Of a stretch of 64,000 bases of DNA, positions 33,134 to 41,774 are shown in pieces. Each line of letters begins with the position of its first letter. Position 1 is the first letter of the stretch. Location of the stretch: contig NZ_CP099399.1 of the NCBI RefSeq assembly GCF_024721175.1, positions 1,364,001 through 1,428,000 of the forward strand, given 5' to 3'. The stretch is from Rhizobium sp. Pop5 (GTDB taxonomy: Bacteria > Pseudomonadota > Alphaproteobacteria > Rhizobiales > Rhizobiaceae). The notes under the pieces were generated by a model, which searched no databases, had not been told where the DNA came from, and worked only from the letters and a program-made list of their open reading frames with translations. The position numbers and the translations under genes are program-made.

Positions 33134-35584
33134 TTACTCGGCGGCCTGCGGATAGCCGATCGTCGCCATCGGCTTGAATTCATGCTTGTCTTTGCCGGAA
33201 ACGCGCTCCGACCAGGGATCTACCTGGGCGAATTTCTGGCTGAAGACGAAGCGGTCGTAATAGGCCTTGCGCTTGTCGGCATCGTCCATGATCTGGCGGC
33301 GGATTTCGTCCAGGCCGACGCGCTTGGCCCACTTGTAGATGCGCTCGAGGTAGCGGGCCTGCTCACGGTACATCTGCGTCAGCGCCACGATATGCTCCAG
33401 CGCTTCGTCCTCGGTCTTCACGAGACCGAGCACTTCCGTGCCCTTGATATCGAGACCGGCCGCTCCTGCGAAATGGATCTCGAAACCGGAATCCACGCAG
33501 ATCACACCGATGTCCTTGCAGGTTGCTTCCGCGCAATTGCGCGGGCAGCCGGAGACGGCCATCTTCAGCTTGGCGGGTGTCCAGGAGCCCCACATGAACT
33601 TCTCGATGCGGATACCGAGACCGGTGGAATCCTGGGTGCCGAAGCGACACCAGTCGGAGCCGACGCAGGTCTTCACCGTACGCAGGCCCTTGGCATAGGC
33701 CTGGCCGGAGATGAAGCCGGCCTTGCCGAGATCGGCCCAGACGGCCGGCAGGTCTTCCTTCTCGATGCCGAGCAGGTCGATGCGCTGGCCGCCGGTCACC
33801 TTGACCATCGGGATTTCGAACTTGTCGACGACATCGGCGATGGCGCGCAGCTCGCTCGAATTGGTGACGCCGCCCCACATGCGGGGAACGACGGAGTAGG
33901 TGCCGTCTTTCTGGATGTTGGCGTGGACGCGCTCATTGATGAAACGCGACTGGTAGTCGTCGGCATATTCGTCCGGCCAGTCGCAGACGAGGTAATAGTT
34001 GAGCGCCGGCCGGCATTTGGCGCAGCCGCAGGAGGTCTTCCATTCCAGCTCCTGCATGACGGCCGGAATGGTCTTCAGCCCCTTCGCCTTGATCAGCCGG
34101 CGGACATCGTCATGGCCGAGCTCGGTGCAGGTGCACATCGGCTGCACGGCAGCGGGATTGTAGCCATCGCCGAGCGTCAGTGCCATCAGTTGCTCGACGA
34201 GGCCGGTGCAGGAGCCGCAGGAGGCAGATGCCTTCGTATGAGCGCGCACGTCGTCGAGCGACGTCAGTCCCTTACCGGTGATGGTCGACGTGATTTTACC
34301 CTTGCATACGCCGTTGCAGCCACAGATCTCCGCGTCATCCGGCAAGGCTGCAACGGCCGCCATAGGGTCCAGCGGCGACCCTCCCTGGTAGGCCTGTCCG
34401 AAGATCAGCGTCTCGCGCATCTCCGAAATATCGGTGGCCTTCTTCTTCAGATCATTGAACCAGGCGCCATCGGCGGTTTCGCCGTAAAGCACAGTGCCGA
34501 TGATCTTGTTGTCCTTCAATACGAGGCGCTTGTAGACGCCGGCGCTTGCATCGCGCAGCACGATCTCCTCGCGGTCGTCGCCATCGGCGAAATCGCCGAG
34601 GGAATAGAGCTCGATGCCTGTGACCTTCAATTTCGTCGGCGTATCCGCATGCACGAAAGCGGGCGAGCGATCCCCGGAGAGATGCGCGGCGGCGATGCGG
34701 GCCATCTCATAGAGCGGCGCGACGAGGCCGTAGACCATGCCGCCCACCTCGGCGCATTCGCCGAGCGCCAGAATATCGCCGTCCGAGGTCTGCATTCCGG
34801 AATCGACGACGATGCCGCGATTGACCGCAAGGCCGGCGTCTTTTGCCAGGCCGACGCTCGGGCGAATGCCGACGGCCATCACAACAAGCGTTGCCGGGAT
34901 GATGCGGCCGTCGTCGAGCTCGATGCCCTCGACCTTGCCATTGCCGATGATCGCTTTGGTATTGGCCTTGCAGATGACCTTGATGCCGCGTTCTTCGACC
35001 GCCTTCTGCAGGAGATAGCCTGCGGCCGGATCGAGCTGGCGCTCCATCAGCGTCGGCATGACGTGCAGAACGGTGACGTCCATGCCGCGCTGCGCGAGGC
35101 CCGCCGCCGCTTCGAGGCCAAGCAGGCCGCCGCCGATGACGACGGCCTTTTCGCGTGACTGGGCGGCAAGCAGCATGGCCTGCACGTCGTCGAGGTCGCG
35201 ATAGGTGATGACGCCGGGCAGATCCTTGCCCGGAACGGGGATGATGAAGGGAACGGAGCCGGTTGCAATCACCAGCTTGTCGTAGCTTTCGGTGACGCCG
35301 TGATCGGAGGTGACGGTCTTGGCGTCACGATCGATGTTGACGATCCTGTGACCCTTGTAGAGCATGATGCCGTGCTTGATGTACCAGCCGTCACCATGAA
35401 TGATGATCTGCTCGTAGTCCTTTTCGCCTGACAGAACCGGCGACAGCATGATGCGGTCGTAATTGACGCGCGGCTCGGCATTGAAGATCGTAACTTCATA
35501 GCGTCCGGGCGCCCGTTCGAGGAGGTGCTCCAGCATGCGCCCGGGCGCCATGCCATTGCCGATGATGACGAGTTTTTCGGTCAT
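33134..35584 (-). CDS. nirB: Nitrite reductase (NADH) large subunit
   Basis: 816 residues. Order: FAD/NADH oxidoreductase domain (IIGNGMAPGRMLEHLLE start, then VVIGGGLLGLEAAAGL), a BFD-like [2Fe-2S] segment (CGCNGVCKGK, then CGSCTGLVEQL), then the nitrite/sulfite reductase half-domains with CVGSDWCRFG and the siroheme-[4Fe-4S] ligands SGCPRNCAEATCKDIGVI. It reduces nitrite to ammonium with NADH in the cytoplasm. It starts 19 bases after the transporter stop in the nas operon. Confidence 0.97.
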   Translation of the reverse strand: MTEKLVIIGNGMAPGRMLEHLLERAPGRYEVTIFNAEPRVNYDRIMLSPVLSGEKDYEQIIIHGDGWYIKHGIMLYKGHRIVNIDRDAKTVTSDHGVTESYDKLVIATGSVPFIIPVPGKDLPGVITYRDLDDVQAMLLAAQSREKAVVIGGGLLGLEAAAGLAQRGMDVTVLHVMPTLMERQLDPAAGYLLQKAVEERGIKVICKANTKAIIGNGKVEGIELDDGRIIPATLVVMAVGIRPSVGLAKDAGLAVNRGIVVDSGMQTSDGDILALGECAEVGGMVYGLVAPLYEMARIAAAHLSGDRSPAFVHADTPTKLKVTGIELYSLGDFADGDDREEIVLRDASAGVYKRLVLKDNKIIGTVLYGETADGAWFNDLKKKATDISEMRETLIFGQAYQGGSPLDPMAAVAALPDDAEICGCNGVCKGKITSTITGKGLTSLDDVRAHTKASASCGSCTGLVEQLMALTLGDGYNPAAVQPMCTCTELGHDDVRRLIKAKGLKTIPAVMQELEWKTSCGCAKCRPALNYYLVCDWPDEYADDYQSRFINERVHANIQKDGTYSVVPRMWGGVTNSSELRAIADVVDKFEIPMVKVTGGQRIDLLGIEKEDLPAVWADLGKAGFISGQAYAKGLRTVKTCVGSDWCRFGTQDSTGLGIRIEKFMWGSWTPAKLKMAVSGCPRNCAEATCKDIGVICVDSGFEIHFAGAAGLDIKGTEVLGLVKTEDEALEHIVALTQMYREQARYLERIYKWAKRVGLDEIRRQIMDDADKRKAYYDRFVFSQKFAQVDPWSERVSGKDKHEFKPMATIGYPQAAE

Positions 35585-35603
35585 GCTTCCAGGTCCTTAG
35601 AGA

Positions 35604-36845
35604 TTAGGTTGCAGCCACGGGTGCGGAATGGCTCTGGCGCGACAATTGCTTGACGGACAGGTGCATCCAGATGAGCGAGATCGCGACAATCGCGAAGAGC
35701 AGCAGGAAGCAGCTCGACCAAAGGCCGGTCATGTCCTTGAGGAAGCCGAAGGCAATCGGAAGGATAAAGCCGCCGAGACCGCCCATCATTCCGACGATGC
35801 CGCCGACGGCGCCGACGCTTTCGGGGTAATAGGCCGGAATGTGCTTGTAGACGGCGGCCTTGCCGAGGCTCATGAAGAAGCCGAGCACGAAGATGACGGC
35901 GATGAAGATCACAGGCGTGATGGTGGCAGCAGGCAGCGACAGGATGAGCGTGGCCACGGCCGATACGGCGAACATCGCATACATCACGCTGCGCGCACCC
36001 TTCTTGTCCGACACCATGCCGCCGAAGGCGCGGAAGATGCTGCCCGGGATCGAGTAGGCGGCCGCGATCATGCCTGCAGTTTCGAGATTGAAACCGTAGA
36101 CGCCGACCAGATAACGCGGCAGCCACAGGGACAGGGCAACGAAGCCGCCGAAAGCGAAGAAGTAGTAGAGCGAGAAGCGCCAGACCTGAATGTTCTGCAG
36201 CGGCGCGAATTCCTGGGCAAGGCTCTTCGAAGCGACACCGCGTTCGCGGCGAAGACGGAAGGCCGGATCGTCAGTCGTGGTGAGCCAGAAGACGACGGCC
36301 ATCAGCGCCAGGCTGGCAGCCCAGATCTCGGCGACCGCCTGCCAGCCCCATGCGATGAGCACGAAAGGAGCTGCGAATTTGGTCACGGCCGCGCCGACAT
36401 TGCCGGCGCCGAATATGCCGAGCGCCGTTCCCTGCTTTTCCGCCGGGAAGAAAGGCGAAACGTAGGCGACGCCAACCGCGAAGGAGCCGCCGGCAAGCCC
36501 GACGCCGAGGCCGGCGATCAGCATCTGCGGATAGGTTTGGGCATAGGAGAGCAGAAAGGTCGCCAATGCGGCGGCCAGCATCGTGAGGGTGTAAACGAGA
36601 CGGCCGCCGTAGCGTTCGGTCCAGATGCCGAGAACGATGCGCACGAGAGAGCCGGTGAGGACAGGGGTTCCGATCAGCAATCCGAACTCGGCCTCGTTCA
36701 GCCCGAGATCCTGTTTGATGCGAATGCCGATGATCGCAAAGATCGTCCAGACGGCAAAACAGAGGGTGAAGGCCACCGTGGATATCCACAGTGCTTTGGC
36801 TGGTTGGCCGGCGGACATGGGCTGCGCTTTTTCGATGACAGACAT
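35604..36845 (-). CDS. narK: Nitrate/nitrite transporter, NarK/NasA-type MFS
   Basis: 413 residues from the ATG at 36845 with GGAG upstream; the in-frame ATG at 36866 is less likely. Twelve helices. Nitrate-porter signatures are present: GLAGGSFAVGVAYVSPFFP and the second-half GAVGGIVGMMGGLGG. It imports nitrate (possibly exchanging nitrite) across the inner membrane. It is the first gene of the nas operon, behind a sigma-54 promoter and a long leader with terminator. The name varies between narK and nasA-type transporters; narK is used here for the family. Confidence 0.93.
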   Translation of the reverse strand: MSVIEKAQPMSAGQPAKALWISTVAFTLCFAVWTIFAIIGIRIKQDLGLNEAEFGLLIGTPVLTGSLVRIVLGIWTERYGGRLVYTLTMLAAALATFLLSYAQTYPQMLIAGLGVGLAGGSFAVGVAYVSPFFPAEKQGTALGIFGAGNVGAAVTKFAAPFVLIAWGWQAVAEIWAASLALMAVVFWLTTTDDPAFRLRRERGVASKSLAQEFAPLQNIQVWRFSLYYFFAFGGFVALSLWLPRYLVGVYGFNLETAGMIAAAYSIPGSIFRAFGGMVSDKKGARSVMYAMFAVSAVATLILSLPAATITPVIFIAVIFVLGFFMSLGKAAVYKHIPAYYPESVGAVGGIVGMMGGLGGFILPIAFGFLKDMTGLWSSCFLLLFAIVAISLIWMHLSVKQLSRQSHSAPVAAT

Positions 36846-36894
36846 GGCTTCTCCGTGGCCCGACAAGGTCGTGCCGATCCATTGCTGAGGGTTA

Positions 36895-36960
36895 AAACAA
36901 AAAGCCGCTGGTCAGGACGCGCTTGCACGAGGCGCGCGAAATATCCTGATCAGCGGCTTT
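36895..36960 (-). terminator. Leader terminator (attenuator) of the nas operon
   Basis: On the minus strand the arms AAAGCCGCTGATCAGGA (36944-36960) and TCCTGACCAGCGGCTTT (36901-36917) pair with one wobble, and TTTTGTTTT follows. It lies inside the untranslated leader, about 50 bases before the transporter ATG, so it would stop transcription unless antitermination occurs. Confidence 0.8.
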
Positions 36961-36966
36961 GCTGGT

Positions 36967-37045
36967 GGCGTCCGCCGTTGGACGCCGAACTCATGGCCTT
37001 CCGGCCGTTTGCCTTGAAGCGATCCCTATGCCGGATTGTTCAAGG
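36967..37045 (-). promoter_or_regulatory. NasT (ANTAR) target hairpins in the nas leader
   Basis: Read on the minus strand: an outer stem CCTTGAA/TTCAAGG (37039-37045 with 37012-37018), a short GGCC-GGAA-GGCC stem (36995-37006), then stem GGCGTCC/GGACGCC (36967-36986) with the hexaloop AACGGC. That loop has A at position 1 and G at position 4, the ANTAR recognition pattern. It ends 6 bases before the terminator hairpin. The second canonical ANTAR hexaloop could not be placed with confidence. Confidence 0.65.
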
Positions 37046-37121
37046 ATACATCTCTATGTTTCGTGAGCCATCCCGCGCTCACTCTGCTCCGATCGTCTTT
37101 GATCGGTATAATAATAACGAA

Positions 37122-37136
37122 GCAAATGCCGTGCCA
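37122..37136 (-). promoter_or_regulatory. Sigma-54 promoter of the nas operon
   Basis: On the minus strand TGGCAC-GGCAT-TTGC, a perfect -24/-12 match. Transcription should start near 37110, giving a leader of about 265 bases before the transporter ATG. Confidence 0.8.
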
Positions 37137-37221
37137 ATTCGCTCCGTCTGTTTCAGTGCGTTGAATTTAAAAGGTTTTTCACAAGTATCGTGTCTGCACC
37201 TTTTCGGGCGCTCGACGGTCA

Positions 37222-37237
37222 TGCAAATCTTTTGTGC
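37222..37237 (-). promoter_or_regulatory. Possible NtrC upstream site
   Basis: TGCAAAT-CT-TTTGTGC resembles the NtrC dyad (TGCACYA-N5-TGGTGCA) imperfectly and lies about 100 bases upstream of the sigma-54 promoter, a normal enhancer distance. Confidence 0.35.
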
Positions 37238-37288
37238 GTTGCGATAGGCTGCGCGCAGATCCGTGCTGGCGTTTTAAGCAGCGCGGGA

Positions 37289-38572
37289 TCAAATCTCGTC
37301 GCTGCCGCAAGCGAAGGACAGGGCGCTTCTGACGGCAAAGCCTGCGACATAATCCGGCAATGTTGTGGGATCGAAGACGTGGCCATCCATGAAGCGGTCG
37401 CCCTCGTCGCCGCCCTCGATGCGGATATCGGCATCCTCGGGCGCGTTTTTGTCGCCGAGAGCGGCGCGATAGAGATCCGGACGATAGGCCGAGGCGGCGG
37501 CCCGCGCGTGGTTGAGGCTGGCCTCCGCCTGTCCCCAACGCAGCATCTGGCTGTAGATCCACAGCGCTTGGCTCGGCCTCGGATAATTGGCAAAGCCGGA
37601 ATGAAACTTGAAATAATCGGCGATGACGCGCCGGTTGCCCCTGGCGTCAAGGCTGAATTCGCCGGCGAGCACGCGACGGAGGATATCGACGGGAGCGGCG
37701 ATATAGCGGGGATCGGCGAGGGCGGCTGCCAGCGCGTCGTGGTTTTCAGCCCGGTCACACCAGCGGGCCGCAGCGTCGAGCGCTACGATCAATCGTGAAA
37801 CGGTTTCCGGACGGCTTTCCGCCCAATCCGGCCGCATGCCGATCACCTTTTCCGGGGCCGAGGGCCAAATGTCCTGCTTGGCTGCGACGATGCGGCCGAC
37901 GCCCCGTTCCGAGGCAATCATGTTCCACGGCGCGCCGACGCAGAAGCCATCGATGGCGCCGGCCTCCAGCGCCTCCGACGTCAGCGGCGGCGGCACCACG
38001 ACGAACTTGACGTCCTTGTCGGGATCGATGCCGCCGGCCGCCAGCCAGTAGCGGAATTCGTAATTGTGGGATGAGAAAGGATAGGTGACGCCGAATGTCG
38101 GCAGCGGCTCGCCGTGCGCTTTCATCGCCGCGATGGTTTTTGCGAGGGCGCGAGCGTTGTCGAGCGCGCTTGCCGATTCCGATAGGCCGGTATCGTCCCG
38201 CATCCTCTCGAAGAGCCGTGTCGAAAGCGTGATTGCATTGCCGCCGCGCCCAAGGGAAAACGGTGTGATCGTCGGCGAGGGATTGGAGCCGAGGCCGAGC
38301 ATGGAGGCGATGGGCATCGGCGACAGCATATGGGCGATATCGTATTGGCGGAACGCCAGGCGATCGCGGACATTGGCCCAGGAAACGTCCTTGACGAGAT
38401 CGAGGGTCAGGCCTTCTTTCCTGGTAAATCCGAATTCCGCGGCTGCGATCAGCACCGATGCGTCGACCAGCGGAATGAAGCCCGCCCGCAGCACTTTTGC
38501 GCCTTCGCTGTTGACGCGCGCGGGCAAGGGCAGCCCACCGCTAACATCGGCGATATCAGTCATCATATCCAC
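37289..38572 (-). CDS. nasS: Nitrate sensor NasS (NrtA/CmpA-family, cytoplasmic)
   Basis: 427 residues, NrtA/CmpA type periplasmic-binding fold (VLRAGFIPLVDASVLIAAAE, TYPFSSHNYEFRYWLAAGGI, IDGFCVGAPWN). It has no signal peptide or lipobox, so it stays in the cytoplasm, as NasS does. NasS binds NasT when nitrate and nitrite are absent and releases it when they bind. It lies 34 bases downstream of nasT. Its stop is followed by the sigma-54 control region of the structural operon. Confidence 0.92.
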   Translation of the reverse strand: MDMMTDIADVSGGLPLPARVNSEGAKVLRAGFIPLVDASVLIAAAEFGFTRKEGLTLDLVKDVSWANVRDRLAFRQYDIAHMLSPMPIASMLGLGSNPSPTITPFSLGRGGNAITLSTRLFERMRDDTGLSESASALDNARALAKTIAAMKAHGEPLPTFGVTYPFSSHNYEFRYWLAAGGIDPDKDVKFVVVPPPLTSEALEAGAIDGFCVGAPWNMIASERGVGRIVAAKQDIWPSAPEKVIGMRPDWAESRPETVSRLIVALDAAARWCDRAENHDALAAALADPRYIAAPVDILRRVLAGEFSLDARGNRRVIADYFKFHSGFANYPRPSQALWIYSQMLRWGQAEASLNHARAAASAYRPDLYRAALGDKNAPEDADIRIEGGDEGDRFMDGHVFDPTTLPDYVAGFAVRSALSFACGSDEI

Positions 38573-38606
38573 TCCGGTTTCCTCCGGAAATTCGCCAAGC
38601 CGGCCA

Positions 38607-39200
38607 TCACATCAAAAGTCCCGCGGCGGTGACAACGCTCTGGGCGATTTCCGACATCTTCTTATTTTCGTTCATCGCCGTCTGTCGCAACAGTGCGAAG
38701 GCCTCTTCCTCTGGCAGGCCTCTCATCCTCATCAGTATGCCCTTGGCGCGCTCGATCAGCTTGCGCTCCTCCAGCGCCGACCGGGCATCGGCAAGTTCCC
38801 GCCGCAGCCGGTTGAAGGCATTGAACCGGCTGACCGCCATGTCGAGGATTGGCTTGACGCGTTCCTTCTTCAGGCCGTCGACGATATAGGCCGAGACGCC
38901 TGCATCGACCGCAGCCTCGATGGAGGCCGTGTCGGAGCGATCGACGAACATGGCGATCGGGCGGGAGACTGTCCGCGTCAGCTGGAAAAGATGCTCCATC
39001 ATGTCACGGTTGGGATTTTCGATATCGATGATGATCACGTCGGGCATGAGTGTTTCGATGGTGCGCGCAATGCCGTGGACCTCATGCACCACGGTCACGC
39101 GCGCATGCCCTGCCTCGCGCAAGCCCTCCTCGATGATGGAGGCGCGAATGGCATTTTCATCGATCACAAGAATTGTAAGATCGCGATGCGTCATGCCCAT
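38607..39200 (-). CDS. nasT: ANTAR response-regulator-like antiterminator NasT
   Basis: 197 residues from the ATG at 39200 (39194 is equally possible; ribosome sites are weak). The N-terminal receiver-like domain starts LTILVIDENAIRASIIEEGL and keeps an acidic patch (PDVIIIDIENPN). The C-terminal ANTAR RNA-binding domain covers residues about 138-190 (LIERAKGILMRMRGLPEEEA, LLRQTAMNENKKMSEIA). NasT binds the leader hairpins of nas mRNA and prevents termination. Target hairpins are visible 1.6 kb downstream in the same locus. Confidence 0.93.
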   Translation of the reverse strand: MGMTHRDLTILVIDENAIRASIIEEGLREAGHARVTVVHEVHGIARTIETLMPDVIIIDIENPNRDMMEHLFQLTRTVSRPIAMFVDRSDTASIEAAVDAGVSAYIVDGLKKERVKPILDMAVSRFNAFNRLRRELADARSALEERKLIERAKGILMRMRGLPEEEAFALLRQTAMNENKKMSEIAQSVVTAAGLLM

Positions 39201-39665
39201 ATTTATGACGCGCCGCAGCAATTTTTGCAAGGTGTTCGCCTGAAAAGTGTGCATGAATAAAGTCGCCTAAAAAATAATCAACTTGCCGCTTTTAGGGCAG
39301 GGACTTTGGAGGCCACGCATTGGCACAGCCGCATGCCGGACGTGGCATGGACCGGACCGATCCCGATCCGGCTCTTCGGAGCGGGAGCCGACTATTGCAC
39401 CTGCTTCCGATAGCGCCGGCGGAGAACCATCAGTCTTTTGGTGCAGGTGTCCGCGGGAAAAATAATGCGGCGGCAGGCCGGAAATCGAAAGAGCATGCCT
39501 TTGGTTATCGTGGTATATAACCTAGTTAAAATCCTGGGATGGGAAGTTTTACATTTGGCTGGCGCGATCGCGATGACCGCAATCTTGTGACCGCTTCCGG
39601 CGGGCAGGTCCCATGGCCTCGATTTGAGATGAATAACATTTAACACAAGGCTTGGAGGGCCGACC
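39201..39665. other. Intergenic region between nasT and peroxiredoxin
   Basis: It holds the divergent promoters of nasT and the peroxiredoxin. Separated inverted half-sites TGCACC (39396-39401) and GGTGCA (39440-39445) resemble NtrC half-sites but are too far apart for one dyad. GGAGG lies 8 bases before the peroxiredoxin ATG. I see no gene or hairpin terminator. Confidence 0.5.
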
Positions 39666-40325
39666 ATGAGCTTGCGTATCAACGACATTGCCCCCGATTT
39701 TACCGCCGACACCACGCAGGGACCGATCAGCTTCCATGATTGGATCGGCAACGGCTGGGCGGTCCTGTTCTCGCACCCGAAGAATTTCACGCCCGTTTGC
39801 ACCACCGAACTCGGCGCCATGGCAGGCCTGGAGAAGGAATTCTCCAAGCGCGGCGTAAAGATCATCGGCATCTCGGTCGATCCCGTGGAAAGCCACGGCA
39901 AGTGGAAGAACGATATCAAGACCGCAACCGGCTTCGACGTCGAATATCCTCTGATCGGCGATAAGGACCTCAAAGTCGCCAAGCTCTATGACATGTTGCC
40001 GGCCGGCGCCGGTGAGAGCTCGGAAGGCCGCACGCCCGCCGACAATGCGACGGTGCGTTCGGTTTTCATCATCGGTCCCGATAAGAAGATCAAGCTGAGC
40101 CTGACCTATCCGATGACGACGGGCAGGAATTTCAACGAGATCCTGCGCGCCATCGATTCCATCCAGCTGACGGCGAAACACCAGGTGGCGACACCGGCGA
40201 ACTGGAACCAGGGCGAGGATGTCATCATCACAGCCGCGGTTTCCAACGAAGACGCGATCACCCGTTTCGGCTCCTTCGACACGGTTCTGCCGTATCTCCG
40301 CAAGACCAAGCAGCCGACGGCCTGA
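39666..40325 (+). CDS. 1-Cys peroxiredoxin (Prx6 type)
   Basis: 219 residues. The peroxidatic cysteine is C45 in NFTPVCTTE, and it is the only cysteine, so no resolving cysteine exists in the chain; regeneration must use an external thiol. The Prx6-type C-terminal domain (from about residue 170) includes QVATPANWNQGED. It reduces hydrogen and alkyl peroxides in the cytoplasm. Divergent from nasT, with a GGAGG ribosome site. Confidence 0.95.
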   Translation: MSLRINDIAPDFTADTTQGPISFHDWIGNGWAVLFSHPKNFTPVCTTELGAMAGLEKEFSKRGVKIIGISVDPVESHGKWKNDIKTATGFDVEYPLIGDKDLKVAKLYDMLPAGAGESSEGRTPADNATVRSVFIIGPDKKIKLSLTYPMTTGRNFNEILRAIDSIQLTAKHQVATPANWNQGEDVIITAAVSNEDAITRFGSFDTVLPYLRKTKQPTA

Positions 40326-40349
40326 TCGTCGGCTTCAGCTGCTCCTCGC

Positions 40350-40380
40350 GCCGCCGCGACCATATGGCCCGGCGGCTTTT
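40350..40380 (+). terminator. Intrinsic terminator after the peroxiredoxin gene
   Basis: GCCGCC and GGCGGC pair around a 15-base loop, followed by TTTTTC. Confidence 0.6.
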
Positions 40381-40511
40381 TCATGGGTATGCCGGAGAAT
40401 GCGCTGTCAGAGCACCAATTCGAATGCCGACGTTGATTGGGGGAAGCTTTGCGCCCCCATCGATGCTATCTAGAATTCAGCGTCGCGATGGAAGTTCGAA
40501 CCTGAGATCCG

Positions 40512-41774
40512 ATGATAGGGCGAAAGCATCAGTCCGGCATTGGGAGGAGATTGGCGAAGGCCATGCTTTCGCTCTGCCTTTTGTTTTCTGAAGCGGAGAC
40601 GACAAGGGCCCAGCCGGAGGGCAGCACTGCGACACCGGCCTGTCTCTATTCCGGGCCTTCGGCGTCGCCATCGGGCGAGACGCTTTGCATTCGTAAGGAG
40701 AGTTTCAACCGCGATCTCTGCGTCGCGATCGAGCATTTCGCCGAGGCCAACCAATTGCCGCCTGATTATTTCGCCCGCCTCATCTGGCGGGAAAGCACCT
40801 TTCGCCCCGACGCGGTCAGCATCAAGGGAGCGCTGGGCATTGCGCAATTCATGCCGGGAACGGCCAAACTCCGCGGCCTTGAAGACAGTTACCAGGTGCT
40901 GGAAGCGCTGCGGAAATCGGCGCAGTATCTCGATGAATTGCGCAATCGTTTCGGCAATCTCGGCCTGGCAGCCGCCGCCTATAATGCCGGCGAAAACGGC
41001 CTCGCAACTTACCTTACAGCAGGCACATTACCTTACGAGACGCGCAGCTACGTGATGGCGATCACCGCACATACGGTCGAGGAATGGAAGGATAACCCGC
41101 CGGAAGACGCGGCAGCTCCGCTCGACAAGGACAAGCCCTTTCTCGATGGCTGCGTGGCCCTTGCAGAGAGGCGGACGCTGAAGGACACGCCCTGGCGACA
41201 GGAGGGCATCTGGGCCCCCTGGGGCGTCCAGCTTGCGGCGAATGCGGATGTCGCGGTCGCCCGGCGTCTGTTTCTCGATGCCGTCCAGGATCTGCCCGCG
41301 CCGCTGAATGCGGAGCAGCCGCTGATCCTGCGTCAGCGGGACCGCAGCTTCGGTTTTCGACCGCGTTATGCGGCCCGCATCGCTCGCCAGACGCGCGTGG
41401 AAGCCAATGATGTCTGCAGCCAGATCAGGAAGCGCGGCGGCAGCTGTCTGGTTTTCAGAATCGATAACGGCTTGTCGCCCGCTTTCGATGACGAAAAGTT
41501 CGCTTGCAGGATCGCGGGATGGCGCATCATATTCGGCGCGAAAATGAAAAGGGAGGAACGATCATGCGGGTTCTGGTTATCGGGGCGACGGGCCATGTCG
41601 GAACCTATTTGGTTCCCCGCCTGGTGGAGGCCGGTCATGACGTCGTCACGATCAGCCGCGGCGTGGCAAAGCCCTATGCGGCAAACGGCGCCTGGGGGGC
41701 TGTCGATCAGCGGCAGATGGGCCGTGCGGAGATGGAGCGGACCGGTGAATTCGGTCCGGCCGTGCGTGCATTGA
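40512..41774 (+). CDS. Lytic transglycosylase (SLT family), 3' end run-on
   Basis: The open frame gives 420 residues, of which the first ~318 are the protein. It has a signal-like N-terminus, then the SLT catalytic domain: E94 in IWRESTFRPDAVS, KGALGIAQFMPGTA (about 105-118), AAAYNAGENGL. It cleaves peptidoglycan glycan strands in the periplasm. After GGSCLVFR (about 41458) the frame reads through sequence unlike the family and overlaps the next gene by 211 bases. One extra base near 41460 would give the ending FRNR-stop at 41465-41467. So a one-base deletion has probably removed the stop. Confidence 0.85.
   Translation: MIGRKHQSGIGRRLAKAMLSLCLLFSEAETTRAQPEGSTATPACLYSGPSASPSGETLCIRKESFNRDLCVAIEHFAEANQLPPDYFARLIWRESTFRPDAVSIKGALGIAQFMPGTAKLRGLEDSYQVLEALRKSAQYLDELRNRFGNLGLAAAAYNAGENGLATYLTAGTLPYETRSYVMAITAHTVEEWKDNPPEDAAAPLDKDKPFLDGCVALAERRTLKDTPWRQEGIWAPWGVQLAANADVAVARRLFLDAVQDLPAPLNAEQPLILRQRDRSFGFRPRYAARIARQTRVEANDVCSQIRKRGGSCLVFRIDNGLSPAFDDEKFACRIAGWRIIFGAKMKREERSCGFWLSGRRAMSEPIWFPAWWRPVMTSSRSAAAWQSPMRQTAPGGLSISGRWAVRRWSGPVNSVRPCVH

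Noticed and set aside
32794..35158. 717-codon plus frame opposite nirB
   Set aside because: Antisense shadow; nirB has complete cofactor motifs on the minus strand.
39396..39445. TGCACC ... GGTGCA as an NtrC site for nasT
   Set aside because: Half-sites are 38 bases apart, far from the 5-7-base spacing of an NtrC dyad.
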